Assembly: GCF_009755355.1 (NCBI RefSeq)
Contig: NZ_WQLB01000016.1
Coordinates: 28,480-92,479, forward strand
Length of the DNA: 64,000 nucleotides
Direction of reading: 5' to 3'
Source: Deinococcus arboris
GTDB lineage: Bacteria > Deinococcota > Deinococci > Deinococcales > Deinococcaceae
The notes under the pieces are model-generated. The model worked only from the letters and a program-made list of their open reading frames with translations. It was not told where the DNA came from and did not search any database. Made by a program: the position numbers and the translations under genes. Each line of letters begins with the position of its first letter. Position 1 is the stretch's first letter. Positions 36,102-45,184 of this stretch are shown here, in pieces.

Positions 36102-36409
36102 GCCGCCTTTCCCGGCCTCCAGGCATGCAGCAGTAGTAAATTCTCAGTCAGCCAGCTGGTCTGTGTTGCCTGACGGCCAGGGTCCTTCCGCGCGGCTAAG
36201 GAGACTTCTGGGAATTTTGATGACCACATCCGGATTCCCATCACTCTAGAGCTGGAACAGAACCTCCTGTCAAGGCTGTAATGCAGTATCTGAGCTAGTT
36301 GAGTTACACCCCATCCCCACACGCGGGCTCTTCGCTCAGCACGATCTTTCCCTGTCCAGTTGAAGTGCGTTTCACCTGAATCTGGCACCTGTCAGGCCGG
36401 GTCTACACG
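36102..36409. other. No supported gene
   Basis: A minus-strand open frame covers most of it, but its residue composition (many Trp, Arg and Ser, no conserved pattern) looks non-coding. No repeats or promoter-like elements stood out. Confidence 0.3.
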
Positions 36410-38605
36410 TCAACCTGACCTGGGATTCACCGCTTGCAACTCTACTGTTAAGCCGGTGACCTCCGCCCCTTGAGCCTGGACCTCAATGGTAGCGAGCCCA
36501 CCGTCGATCAGTGGGCCTGTGGGCGTCAGGTGCGCCAAGGTGAGTGCTGGGCTGCCGAGGCGGTTCTCCCAGACCCGCACATGCAAATCCCCGTAAAGGC
36601 CGCCATCCTCCAGAGCTTGGCCAGCGGACTCCAGGTGGTATGGGAGGTACACAGTTCTGCCCTGCATGGACTTCTGATCTAACAGGCGCCGGGCCTGGGC
36701 AAAAGCCTGCCTGACGAGCATCTCTGGCGGGCCAGTTATGACGACCTCTCCGTCATACGCGAATGGACCAGCACTGCTCTTCACCCGGAGTTCGATACTC
36801 CCCCGCCGAGCCTCAGGGCTCAGCTCATCACGAGGATCCGCCGGGTACTTCACGCTGACCCCGACCGATGCCGCTTTCAGTGACGTTACTGGGCTTGCTC
36901 TGCGCTCCGCACGCTCGGACAGAATGGTCAGTACGGCGGTCAGGGGCGGTAGAGGCACGGTGGGTGGTTGAGTCCCGGTCAGACCCACCCGGACCAGCGC
37001 CGGGGCCGCTTTGGCACGGGCCGGTAACCCAACCGCGCGGAACCTCTCCCAATCCTCCGGTTGCAGCTCTTCTCGCTGGCTCAGCGTCAGACTTTCCAGG
37101 CCCCCGGTGGCCAGCAGCACCAGTTCAGGGTTAAAGCTGTTCAGGATGTGCTTGCTGTACCTCAGCCAGTCGGGGTACAGCGCCAGGCCAAACACCTCAC
37201 CGAGGTCGCCCATCACCGTCGCGTACAGCTGGCCAGGTGTGCCGTCCGAGTTCGTCCAGCTCACCCGCACCGGTTTGTCAGGCGCAAAGTTTTGCCATGG
37301 TTTGGCGTTCACAAAGCGCGCGAAGGCCTCCAGCAGGGCTTTGACATCCTGATCCGGCACATCCTGGAGAAACGCGTGTGGACGCTGACTTTCGATCTGG
37401 GCCTGCATCTCAGCGCCGACTTCTTCCGTCAGGTGGGCCAGCAGTGCCTCAAGCTCAGGACTGTCCCGCCGCTCGACCCTGATCCCGAGTGAGGCTAGGG
37501 TCGTGTGCAGCGAGAACGCCAGGGCCGCGTCCAAGGTGAAGATCTGCCCGGGACGCTGCGGCCTCAGACCATCTGCTTCAGGGTCCAATATCGTCTCGAT
37601 CACGATTTCCTGCACAACCTGCGCCGTGATGTCGGTCGTGACCTCGCTGGTCACGATCTGCCCACTCGCGGCGTCCACCACCAGCACCACGGCGGGGACG
37701 CCCTCTTCCGGGGGCAAGAGGTCCGGCATCTCCTGAACGGCGACCAGCCAGACGGTTTCAGCCTGCAAGGGCAGCGTCTGGACGTAAGCCAGGACTTCCT
37801 GATCGAGGTCCTGGTCTGGAACGCTTGTGTCCTCAGGGGAAGTGGACGTCTGCATCAGGGTGCGGGTCTGTGGATCTGCTTCTGAGGGATCCTGCCCGTT
37901 GGTCGGTGTTGATGGTGTGGGTGGCCAGCTCTCGTCGCTTCCTCCTGCGTAACCGCAGACCCCCATGCGCGGTGAATTGACGACAGGTAACTGCTCATCA
38001 CGGGTCTTCTGACCATGCGCGCCGCAGTACAGCAGCGGACCACCCGTGGCGTCGTCAGCTTCCCAGGAATGGACCCATTTGGCCGGTTTCTCGCACAGAG
38101 AACACATCAGGACTGGCGCCAGGTTCCGCGCGAGCAATTTGATCTTCCCGGTCGCCTTGCCGCTCACTGCCTCGTAGGCCTGAACCTGCACGGTTAAGTT
38201 GGTGCTGCTGCCGAAATCGTAGGTGTACCCAAACTTGTCGCCCGGCTGCAGACCAAGTTTGGCCAGCGGAGGCTGTCTGGTCCGTCTGGGTGCTCTGTAC
38301 GGGTCGAAATTGCTGTCGTCCTGTGGCCCGATGGTAAAGCTGCTCAGATGACCGCAGCAGTCCAGCCAGAGATCGCGCAGGAAACGGTCAAGGTCATCCA
38401 AGGTGGCCTGAGGCGTGAGCTCGACGTCCAGCCAGTACGCGGGCAGATCAGTGCCACTGACGCGGAAGCGGAACACATCGTGGGTCGGTCCGTCCGTTGC
38501 CTGCCTCAGGGCACACCCGGCTTGATGCCTGGTCATGCTGGCTTTGGTACCGACGTAGCCACAGGCGCGGCACATTCCCCGAGACGGCGGACGGGACCTG
38601 GTCAT
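36410..38605 (-). CDS. PRiA4_ORF3-family protein with long C-terminal extension
   Basis: 731 residues. A short zinc-finger-like start (CRACGYVGTKASMTRHQAGC) precedes a plasmid pRiA4b ORF-3-like domain: YWLDVELTPQATLDDLDRFL, LWLDCCGHLSSFTI, GLQPGDKFGYTYDFGSSTNL. A second Cys pair (MCSLCEKPAKWVHSWE with YCGAH) follows. The remaining ~470 residues (ETVWLVAVQEMPDLLPPEE, AVVLVVDAASGQIVTSEV) match the long hypothetical tails often attached to this domain. The domain occurs on plasmids and mobile elements; its function is unknown. No membrane segment. Confidence 0.65.
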   Translation of the reverse strand: MTRSRPPSRGMCRACGYVGTKASMTRHQAGCALRQATDGPTHDVFRFRVSGTDLPAYWLDVELTPQATLDDLDRFLRDLWLDCCGHLSSFTIGPQDDSNFDPYRAPRRTRQPPLAKLGLQPGDKFGYTYDFGSSTNLTVQVQAYEAVSGKATGKIKLLARNLAPVLMCSLCEKPAKWVHSWEADDATGGPLLYCGAHGQKTRDEQLPVVNSPRMGVCGYAGGSDESWPPTPSTPTNGQDPSEADPQTRTLMQTSTSPEDTSVPDQDLDQEVLAYVQTLPLQAETVWLVAVQEMPDLLPPEEGVPAVVLVVDAASGQIVTSEVTTDITAQVVQEIVIETILDPEADGLRPQRPGQIFTLDAALAFSLHTTLASLGIRVERRDSPELEALLAHLTEEVGAEMQAQIESQRPHAFLQDVPDQDVKALLEAFARFVNAKPWQNFAPDKPVRVSWTNSDGTPGQLYATVMGDLGEVFGLALYPDWLRYSKHILNSFNPELVLLATGGLESLTLSQREELQPEDWERFRAVGLPARAKAAPALVRVGLTGTQPPTVPLPPLTAVLTILSERAERRASPVTSLKAASVGVSVKYPADPRDELSPEARRGSIELRVKSSAGPFAYDGEVVITGPPEMLVRQAFAQARRLLDQKSMQGRTVYLPYHLESAGQALEDGGLYGDLHVRVWENRLGSPALTLAHLTPTGPLIDGGLATIEVQAQGAEVTGLTVELQAVNPRSG

Positions 38606-38796
38606 GGCAGGAGTGTACGGCCCCTTTCGTACTGCTCAACGCCCATGCACTCTCTCGAAGTATCTTATGAAAGTTTAAAAGTTTTCTTTCAAGAAATACT
38701 TCAATGAGGTTTTTGATGATCTAGCGTTGCTTGCAGCTGCAGCCTCATCACTGTCTGCAGCCTGTTTCCCAGCCAGGTTGAACGGCTGTTCGCCTC

Positions 38797-39624
38797 TCAC
38801 AAGACCGACCTCAGCAACTTCGTCAGCTTCCCATCCACATTCACGTGGAGCATGCCCAGCTTCCTGATGGCCGGTTCCAGGTCCAGCTGATACGCAGGTT
38901 TGTGATCGGGCCCCTGAAGCGTCCTGAGCTGCCTCCACTCCATGTGCCCATGCACGCTGGCCTGATGCCCTTCAGGAAGTGGCCACTGCACCTCACACCC
39001 GTCCTCCAGCCCCAAAGGGAACCAGACCACTGGATCCTCCTGTGCATTCGGCGTTAAAAACTCAGCCAGAGTCAATCCGCGTTCAATGCGCAGGGGATTG
39101 GGCCGCGTGGCATGCGCCGCCAGAACCTGCTGCCCAGGCGGACCGACACTGCACCACAGCCGGCCATGTTCCCGTAGCCAGCGGAGGTCATCCGGCAGAG
39201 GTCCTGCCGTGTCTCGGAGGCGCCAGCCGTAGCCCGCCGCTGCTTCCCGGCCTCCGTGTCGCCACCAGATGTTCAGGAACCCTTCGTGTCCGTCAAGCAC
39301 CGCCCCAATGGCCATCACCTCATGGTTGCCCAGGAGGACCGTGGCTTGCCCAGCCGCATGAAGGGCCCGGACCTGCCGGAGCACCTCCCTCGAGTCGTCT
39401 GGGGCACCGGCTGAACGGTCATCGCGGCGGGCTAAGCGGCGATGCGGCGCATCGTCAATCAGATCCCCCAGGAACACCAGCGAGACCCCTGGAATTTCTC
39501 GTGCGGTGTTCAGCGCAGTCTGAAGTCGGGGCAGATGCCCGTGAAGGTCCGGCACCATCAGGTGACCACCAGGAAGGGGCGCTGTCTTTGGCAAGGTGAC
39601 CTCTTCTGCCGATTGAGCCGTCAA
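38797..39624 (-). CDS. Calcineurin-like metallophosphoesterase
   Basis: 275 residues with the metallophosphatase signature in order: DLHGH (26-30), FLGDLIDD (GD 53-54), LLGNHEVM (99-104), a later AAHATRPN and ASVHGHMEW supplying the C-terminal histidines. These bind two metals and hydrolyse phosphoesters; the closest resemblance is to protein serine/threonine or diadenosine phosphatases (ApaH/PrpE-like). It overlaps the stop of the upstream secreted-protein gene by 4 bp, so it is expressed second in that pair. No signal peptide, so cytoplasmic. Confidence 0.82.
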   Translation of the reverse strand: MTAQSAEEVTLPKTAPLPGGHLMVPDLHGHLPRLQTALNTAREIPGVSLVFLGDLIDDAPHRRLARRDDRSAGAPDDSREVLRQVRALHAAGQATVLLGNHEVMAIGAVLDGHEGFLNIWWRHGGREAAAGYGWRLRDTAGPLPDDLRWLREHGRLWCSVGPPGQQVLAAHATRPNPLRIERGLTLAEFLTPNAQEDPVVWFPLGLEDGCEVQWPLPEGHQASVHGHMEWRQLRTLQGPDHKPAYQLDLEPAIRKLGMLHVNVDGKLTKLLRSVL

Positions 39625-40388
39625 CTTTGGTTTGTCAGAGACAGCTTGCGCAGGCGTGCTTGACCGTTATTGCCAGATGAAACACCTGCGGGCATCGGGG
39701 GCCTCGCTGGTGGCGCACACTCCTCAACCCAGCCCCTGAATTGTTCAACTGGGCCTGGAGGCCATATGAAAGCGTACACGGTGAAGATCTCAGCGGTCGA
39801 GTTATCCCAACCCAGAGAGTCGCGTTCAAACTTGAAACAGGTCTGGCCTGGCATGCCGATTTCGTCTTGCTCCCAGTGCATGTCATTCGAAAATCCGGCC
39901 TGACCAGCGGCGAGAGACATGCCCAGGCTGTACAACACCGGTCTTCGGTCCAGGGAGGACGGGGGCACCGGGAGATGGACGAGAAACGACCGGCGCATGG
40001 CGGTCCAGGCCGCAAGCGGTGCTGTACTGCGGATACGGTAAAAGGGAATTAATCGATCTGACGACCCAGGGATTATGTTCGGAACTTTGAATGGCGCGAG
40101 GCGCTCTACCGTGAGGGTGTGCAGGATGGTTGGCGGATCAAGCCATTCATTGGGTGCCGTAATTTGGATGCCATCCAAACTGGTGATGGTCTGGCCTGGG
40201 CCGATGGCATGGATGGCGACGGCGGGCGTGTCGTTCGGGCGTACAAGGGGTAGAGGTTGAGGGACCTGAAGCTTTAGCGCGATGTGGTGGTGTGTGCGCC
40301 CGGGGCAGCGGCCCTCAGAGCAAGGTGCTGTGCGGGCCGTCATGACGGAGAGGCTCAACAACGCAAACAGCAGGAGAGGACGCCGCAT
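39621..40388 (-). CDS. Secreted hypothetical protein
   Basis: ATG 40388 begins a signal peptide (MRRPLLLFALLSLSVMTART). The mature 230 residues are beta-rich with Trp/Pro-rich segments (YAFIWPPGPVEQFRGW) and a Cys pair. Not recognised. It is first in a two-gene unit with the phosphoesterase (4-bp overlap), so the two may act in one process across the envelope, but that is only positional. Confidence 0.55.
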   Translation of the reverse strand: MRRPLLLFALLSLSVMTARTAPCSEGRCPGRTHHHIALKLQVPQPLPLVRPNDTPAVAIHAIGPGQTITSLDGIQITAPNEWLDPPTILHTLTVERLAPFKVPNIIPGSSDRLIPFYRIRSTAPLAAWTAMRRSFLVHLPVPPSSLDRRPVLYSLGMSLAAGQAGFSNDMHWEQDEIGMPGQTCFKFERDSLGWDNSTAEIFTVYAFIWPPGPVEQFRGWVEECAPPARPPMPAGVSSGNNGQARLRKLSLTNQS

Positions 40389-40550
40389 AGGTAGACGAAT
40401 TCTTCCATGACCGAGATGTCGAGGAAGACGCAGCTGCGGGGGCCCACGGAGATACACCGCCGACCTATGGCGAGACAGCCGACATGTGCCCTTGAGGGCC
40501 CAGGTTCGTTGTCAGCCTGGAGGGGGCGGTCTTAACACAGCTGATAAACC

Positions 40551-40586
40551 CTTTTTGACGGCCCACTAATGGGCCGTCAAGAAGGG
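40551..40586. terminator. Long hairpin at the end of the 290-aa gene
   Basis: CCCTTTTTGACGGCCCA-CTAA-TGGGCCGTCAAGAAGGG: 17-bp arms with one mismatch. The stop codon of the minus-strand gene at 40577 lies in it. Likely a terminator or transcript-protecting hairpin; the T-tract is weak. Confidence 0.55.
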
Positions 40587-41449
40587 TCTGTCTGGTGACT
40601 TGACTGCTTCGCATCCAGCGGCACGCCTGGAGAGCGGAGCGGCTGATGCAGATTCAGATTGATCAGCTCATTCATCTCGCTGCCTCGTCTGGCGTACAGA
40701 CGCCCTTCACGGGCCAGCACCAACCGGCCCTGCTGATCGAGATCGGCCCAGGAGGCGCCTTTTAATAGTGGCACCGCCTCTGGACCATGCCAGATGTACC
40801 TGACATACCGGGTGTGCCGGGGTGAACTGATGAACCGCAACTCCAATGCCTTCTTCCTGAACACGATGGGATGAGCCTCACCCATGCCTCTCCACCGCTC
40901 TGGCCAGGCTGTGACCCGCCAGCCGGTGCGCTGCAGGGCGATCACGAACGTGTCCACCCGTTGCCGGTCGCCTGCCACACCCTCGACCACAAAGCCTTTG
41001 GCCTCAATCAGTGCCTTGAGCGCCTTGGCTGAATGGTTGATGGTCAGAACATGGTTGTCCGTGAATACACCACCGCCGCTCCAGTAATCAGAGGCATTCC
41101 AGAGGCCCAACGCCTTGACCCAGGGCGGGCGGCATAACGCGGTCCACGACCACATGCGTTCCCCATCGAATTGCTCTGCGGCAGCCCGCACCCTACGCCG
41201 GGCTTCATTGTGGGCGACGTACAGCAGATGCTGGCCATCCGGGGACAGGTCACTCATCCATTCATACAGCCGGCCGTGGAACCAGGAGCCTGGGGTGATC
41301 TCGTCCGTGCGTGTGTTCCACTGGTACAGGCGAGTCCAGCGGCTGGGGCCACGCCGGAAGATGACGGCGGTGCTGGCTTCGCTGGCCAGCAAGGCCCAGA
41401 TGCGGGCTGGCGCCGGGGGGGTGTGGGCGGGCCCTTTTGGCCGGGTCAT
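40577..41449 (-). CDS. Hypothetical protein with beta-propeller-like repeats
   Basis: 290 residues. Segments such as YQWNTRTDEITPGSWFHG and WMSDLSPDGQHLLYVAHNEA resemble blades of WD/TolB-type propellers, and WADLDQQGRLVLAREGRLYA another. No signal peptide. No enzymatic motif. It is transcribed alone and ends in a strong hairpin. Family not identified. Confidence 0.5.
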   Translation of the reverse strand: MTRPKGPAHTPPAPARIWALLASEASTAVIFRRGPSRWTRLYQWNTRTDEITPGSWFHGRLYEWMSDLSPDGQHLLYVAHNEARRRVRAAAEQFDGERMWSWTALCRPPWVKALGLWNASDYWSGGGVFTDNHVLTINHSAKALKALIEAKGFVVEGVAGDRQRVDTFVIALQRTGWRVTAWPERWRGMGEAHPIVFRKKALELRFISSPRHTRYVRYIWHGPEAVPLLKGASWADLDQQGRLVLAREGRLYARRGSEMNELINLNLHQPLRSPGVPLDAKQSSHQTDPS

Positions 41450-41891
41450 GGTGTCATCCTGGCACGTACAGAGGCGCGTTCATCCGCCTGATCAAGAGGA
41501 CGGTCACTGACCGGAGAGGCCATAGAGAAGCGGCGGACCAACCTTGACGGCCACTGTGCGCAGTGGCAACGGCTGGAACGTGAATCCTACCGACTCCGTG
41601 AGGGAGAAAACGAGAATGCCTTTTGAAAGTCGTGCATGCTTTCCGGCATTTTTGGCGCCCTTACGCCCTCCCGGCTGCAAAACCTGATTACGTCACTTCA
41701 CAAGGGTGCTATGCTTCAGTCTATCGGAGGCGAACTGACAATCCACCCCACGTAGACCCACCACCACTGAAACCGAAAATCCCCGCTTGGCGGCGAGGAT
41801 TTCTGGTAAAGCTCAGTTAGGATAAGCGGCCTCAGATACCGCCATTCTAACTGGGAAGCCCCCCTGTTGCAAGTTTGCAAGGGAGAGACCC
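41450..41891 (+). promoter_or_regulatory. Leader of the Rep-like gene with two hairpins and a repeat
   Basis: No gene supported. Structures on the + strand: hairpin 1 at 41777-41802 (AAATCC...GGATTT with CGC/GCG), hairpin 2 at 41814-41853 (CAGTTAG...CTAACTG with GCGG/CCGC), and a direct repeat TTGCAAG at 41867 and 41875 that runs into the ribosome site AGGGAGAG before ATG 41892. Consecutive hairpins ahead of a replication-type gene fit attenuation or antisense-RNA copy control. Confidence 0.4.
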
Positions 41892-43226
41892 ATGACTGAC
41901 GGTCCAGGGGGCGCGCACACGCGCCCCTTTTCGCTTGGTAGTCCACCAAGCCCACCGCCGCCCGCCCAACTGGCGGCCTTATACGAAGCCCAAGCCCGCC
42001 TCGAATCCAGACGCACTGCAGACCGAGCTGAGCGGCTACGTCAGGCCGAGGATGCACAGGCGTTCCGAGCAGCGCTCAGGTCCAACACCCAGCCTGCGCT
42101 CTTTCAGGCTCCCACTGAGACCACTGTTCGGCCCCAGACGCCCCCTCAACCAAGCGTGCGGGTCAAGGTAGCCCAATCCCTCCCCAAGGCCCCTTCCTGG
42201 GCTGCTCAGGAGAAAGAGGTCTTGGTTAAACGGCAAGCCAACGTTGAGCGGGTCATGGTGGCCGCCGAAGAGACGATTGTCAGCGCCATCCGGCCGCGGG
42301 CCCGTGCGCGGGCCCGTGCGGTGTACCGGGCCGCCGTCGAAGCGACATTCGAACTGATTCAGCAGCGTGGGCAGCTCGCCCACCTGACCTCATACACCTT
42401 TTTCACGGTGCTGGACGTTCTGCCCGTCTCCACGAAGCTGGGCACGGCCACCTGCGAGCGTGCCGTGGATGACCTGCGGTCCTGCGGCCTCCTGAGCACC
42501 CGCCGTGTCTATCAACCTGCAGAGTTCCTGGACAAGACCACCGGCGAAGTCATCACCCGCAGTACCTGCATTGGGGTGTGGCTGACCGTCCTGCTCAAAG
42601 CGGTGGCCCCAGGCCTCCGTGCCCGGGTGATGCAGGAGGAACTGCCCCTTGAGGCCCCCCGTGACCTGGCAGCCGACCGCAGGCGGGGCCGCACCGGCTA
42701 CGCCCTGAAAGTTCAGCACCAGGAAGAGCAGGCCCTGAAAGCCCAGGAAGCCTCCCTTTCAGAAGTGAGGGAATCAGTTTCCCCACAAGGGGGAAATTTC
42801 AGAGGCAACCCCTTACTTCAGTGGTCGTTACCTAGAAATAGCTCAGAGTCTCTGGTTACTTCTGATTCCCTCACTTCCGCGACCGAGCCGGCCGAGGTCG
42901 TCTGGGCCCTGGGCGCGATTCTCAGCGAGCACCCCCAGCGGCGCCGGGATCTGATTGAGCAGGCGGGCCAGCGCCTTGCCCTGCTCTTCCGTGACCGCCA
43001 CAGCGCCAGGGCCTATTACCGCCTGCTCTGGTGCGCCGTTGAAACCGAGTTCCGGGGCATTCCTGCGTTCTTGGGCTTGCAGAACGCCATGCAGCGCGTC
43101 CTGGTGGCCATGCGGGAAGTCCCTGTGCGTTCACCTGGGGCCCTGCTCCTGCACGAGCTGGGTGATCAGGGCTGCGGCTGGCTGGCGGCCAGCGGCTGGC
43201 ATGACCGCCGCCGATACTTGGCCTGA
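41892..43226 (+). CDS. Putative plasmid replication initiator (Rep-like)
   Basis: 444 residues. A proline/glutamine-rich N-terminal stretch is followed by a winged-helix-like central region (ATFELIQQRGQLAHLTSYTF, GTATCERAVDDLRSCGLLST) typical of plasmid Rep and replisome-organiser proteins. The C-terminal part (ILSEHPQRRRDLIEQAGQRL, ARAYYRLLWCAVETEFRG) forms helices. The structured leader supports copy-control. The linker at residues about 294-330 contains a 16-bp inverted repeat in the DNA. A general transcription factor is the alternative. I see no iterons. Confidence 0.5.
   Translation: MTDGPGGAHTRPFSLGSPPSPPPPAQLAALYEAQARLESRRTADRAERLRQAEDAQAFRAALRSNTQPALFQAPTETTVRPQTPPQPSVRVKVAQSLPKAPSWAAQEKEVLVKRQANVERVMVAAEETIVSAIRPRARARARAVYRAAVEATFELIQQRGQLAHLTSYTFFTVLDVLPVSTKLGTATCERAVDDLRSCGLLSTRRVYQPAEFLDKTTGEVITRSTCIGVWLTVLLKAVAPGLRARVMQEELPLEAPRDLAADRRRGRTGYALKVQHQEEQALKAQEASLSEVRESVSPQGGNFRGNPLLQWSLPRNSSESLVTSDSLTSATEPAEVVWALGAILSEHPQRRRDLIEQAGQRLALLFRDRHSARAYYRLLWCAVETEFRGIPAFLGLQNAMQRVLVAMREVPVRSPGALLLHELGDQGCGWLAASGWHDRRRYLA
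42772..42877. repeat. 16-bp inverted repeat inside the Rep-like gene
   Basis: GAAGTGAGGGAATCAG (42772-42787) and its exact complement CTGATTCCCTCACTTC (42862-42877) bracket 74 bp of lower GC. The segment encodes a serine-rich, low-complexity linker, as expected if a small palindromic element had inserted and been retained. Confidence 0.45.
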
Positions 43227-43270
43227 GCTGTCAGGCGTCCAGGTGATCCCGAAGGCATTCAATGCATCGG

Positions 43271-43771
43271 TCAGAGTGATAACGGGCTGTGGCCTGTCGG
43301 GTCAAAGACCTCTACGAGTCCTGGGGACCGACAAGGGCCGCCACACTCTGGACATCCCACCGCCTCAAACCTGTACCGAACGATTGGCGGCTCAAGACCG
43401 TCGAGCCAGTAGTCATCCCTGGAGATCGCGAAAGCTGGGAAGGTCAAGCCGCAGTCAAAGCAGTGGAACCGGTGATTGAAGTACACCCGTTGTGGAGAAG
43501 TCTCACCATTCATGCATCGCCCTGGATCCGCCGGCTTCCCTGCTGGCCACCGCACCAGCACGGGCAAGAGCCTGCGCATTTCTTCTGCCTTTGCAATCGT
43601 TGGAACACGAAGAAACGCGTGCGTGGTCCGGGTCTCATGGGCACCGAAGGCCACAGTGAAACGAAGGAAATGCCCCAGTGAATCCTGGTGCACCGGAAGG
43701 CCATCAATGGTGGAACGCGCTGGCAAGGCCAGCCATTCCTCGGTCGAGAACGTGTACAGCATGAACGTCAC
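43271..43771 (-). CDS. Hypothetical protein with C-terminal zinc-binding cysteines
   Basis: 166 residues (GTG 43771 or ATG 43762). The C-terminal part has HCFDCGLTFPAF and VGCPECGGPC, which look like a zinc ribbon. The N-terminal part (STEEWLALPARSTIDGLPVH, RTTHAFLRVPTIAKAEEM) is mixed alpha/beta. No partner is suggested by neighbours. Not recognised. Confidence 0.5.
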   Translation of the reverse strand: MTFMLYTFSTEEWLALPARSTIDGLPVHQDSLGHFLRFTVAFGAHETRTTHAFLRVPTIAKAEEMRRLLPVLVRWPAGKPADPGRCMNGETSPQRVYFNHRFHCFDCGLTFPAFAISRDDYWLDGLEPPIVRYRFEAVGCPECGGPCRSPGLVEVFDPTGHSPLSL

Positions 43772-43814
43772 CCCATCATGCGGCCTTCAGGACAGCAGGT
43801 GAGCAACCTGGGCG

Positions 43815-44273
43815 TCAGCCCTCTGCTTCTGTGCTCTCTGGCAGATTGAGTTCAGTTTGGTCTTTGATCTGTTGTGCCCACCGCTCCTCTGCTTCAAGTT
43901 CCCAAGATGTTCGTCCAAAGAGGGGTCCAACATCCTCAGCGACGTACACCCTACCCGCGACCACCAGGGAACATCCTTCAGCAGCGTCCAGGGCAAAGAG
44001 ATGAAGATGTCTCAGGAGCTTTGGGTTCACGCCCGCTTGCTGCGCCGCTCCTTCTGCGTCATGAATTCTCGTGATGGTCAGGCCTCCCCGGAAGTTGGTG
44101 TCCAGCAACACCATGGCCCCGACCGACATGAACCAGACATCCGTGCGCTCATGGTTGTCTGTGCCTTTGATCCACCGGCCGCTGCGGAGCAGCAACTGAC
44201 CATGACTGACCCGGTACCACCACACCTGGAACTTTCGGTCCAGTGGAAAGGCGTGCAGGATCTCGTCCATCAC
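43815..44273 (-). CDS. Hypothetical soluble protein, 152 aa
   Basis: It overlaps the preceding membrane-protein gene by 4 bp, so the pair is coupled. Contents: FQVWWYRVSHGQLLLRSGRW, TDVWFMSVGAMVLLDTNFRG, an acidic C-terminus. The front half resembles immunity-type or PH-like beta sheets. No certain family. With the membrane protein it may form a toxin/immunity or sensor pair, but that is speculative. Confidence 0.5.
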   Translation of the reverse strand: MMDEILHAFPLDRKFQVWWYRVSHGQLLLRSGRWIKGTDNHERTDVWFMSVGAMVLLDTNFRGGLTITRIHDAEGAAQQAGVNPKLLRHLHLFALDAAEGCSLVVAGRVYVAEDVGPLFGRTSWELEAEERWAQQIKDQTELNLPESTEAEG

Positions 44274-44596
44274 AGCCCTCCGCCCTGTTGCAACAGGATG
44301 AAGGTAAGGACAGCGACTGCCAGGAGTGCAGGCACGAGCCAGGCTGCACTCAGCTTCCAGACCAGACCAGCGGCCAGGACAGAGAAGACCACCACGGTCA
44401 CCTGAAGAACGACCAACACAGATCGCGGCACCGAAAAGGCATAGGCCATCATGTACAGCGTGATCAGCCCGGCCATCAGGATCAGCAGCGTCAGCAGTAC
44501 CTTGCCGAAAAGGAGCACGTTCAGAGCATAGGGCGTGTCATCTCGCCACATCGTTTGAAGACCAAATGCTTCCGCAAATGGCAGGCGGAACACCAC
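44270..44596 (-). CDS. Small membrane protein, three hydrophobic helices
   Basis: 108 residues from GTG 44596. Helices: VLLFGKVLLTLLILMAGLIT, SVLVVLQVTVVVFSVLAAGL and WLVPALLAVAVLTFILLQ. Short loops, inner-membrane. Coupled to the following soluble gene. Unknown function. Confidence 0.55.
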   Translation of the reverse strand: MVFRLPFAEAFGLQTMWRDDTPYALNVLLFGKVLLTLLILMAGLITLYMMAYAFSVPRSVLVVLQVTVVVFSVLAAGLVWKLSAAWLVPALLAVAVLTFILLQQGGGL

Positions 44597-45100
44597 GCCG
44601 CATCAACCGGAAGCTTAACCAACCCTGGCTCACGACTGAACCCTCTGAGGTCAGGATCTGACCAGTGGAGCTTTTTTCGTCGCTCCGCCTAAGAAGAGCA
44701 GAGGTCGGTGATGCTTCTTTTTGCGTCTAGGCGCTCTATCCCTCACTTGTTTGATCGTGCTTGCACCTGGGCCAACCGTGGCGGCAACACCCAAGTGGCT
44801 GCCCACCTTCTCAGCTTGTCCAGCAACAGGACCAGGTCGCGCAGCTGGGTCAAGTCTCAGGTTGGTTATCGGATCACCAATGGGCAGCGGGTGTGGGTCT
44901 CAAAGCATCAGCGTTCAACTGGGCGCATGACCACCAATCGTTGCGCGGCTTCTACTTCGTGATGGACAGCAGAGACCACTCACACAAGCGACCCTTAAGC
45001 AGCTCATTGGGCGGATCCGATGCCAACACGAGTTGAACCCCTCAACCTACTCCTCTTCCAAAGGGCGTCAGAGCAGCAGAGGGGTTAGGGCAGGATAAGG
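44597..45100 (+). other. Region with one weak secreted-protein candidate
   Basis: A TTG-started frame at 44721-44930 begins with a signal-like MRLGALSLTCLIVLAPGPTV and ends early. A continuation (LRGFYFVMDSRDHSH) is in a neighbouring frame, so this may be a decayed small secreted-protein gene. Otherwise nothing seen. Confidence 0.25.
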
Positions 45101-45172
45101 GCGTATACAATCGGGGTTTTTTATCGTCTGAATCAACAAAATTTGTATACAAACTAGAATGTCGTATACGAC
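45101..45172. promoter_or_regulatory. Three GTATAC operators at an RHH-gene promoter
   Basis: GTATAC centres occur at 45103-45108, 45145-45150 (within the perfect palindrome TTTGTATACAAA, 45142-45153) and 45163-45168 (within GTCGTATACGAC, 45161-45172). TAGAAT at 45155-45160 is a likely -10 between the second and third sites. The gene's AAGGAG ribosome site follows. The arrangement is that of a self-repressed RHH gene. Confidence 0.65.
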
Positions 45173-45184
45173 AAGGAGTACGTG

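Noticed and set aside
36074..36388. Minus-strand open frame of 104 codons between small genes
   Set aside because: Composition looks random and it lacks a ribosome site; only a short segment downstream in another frame looks possibly coding.
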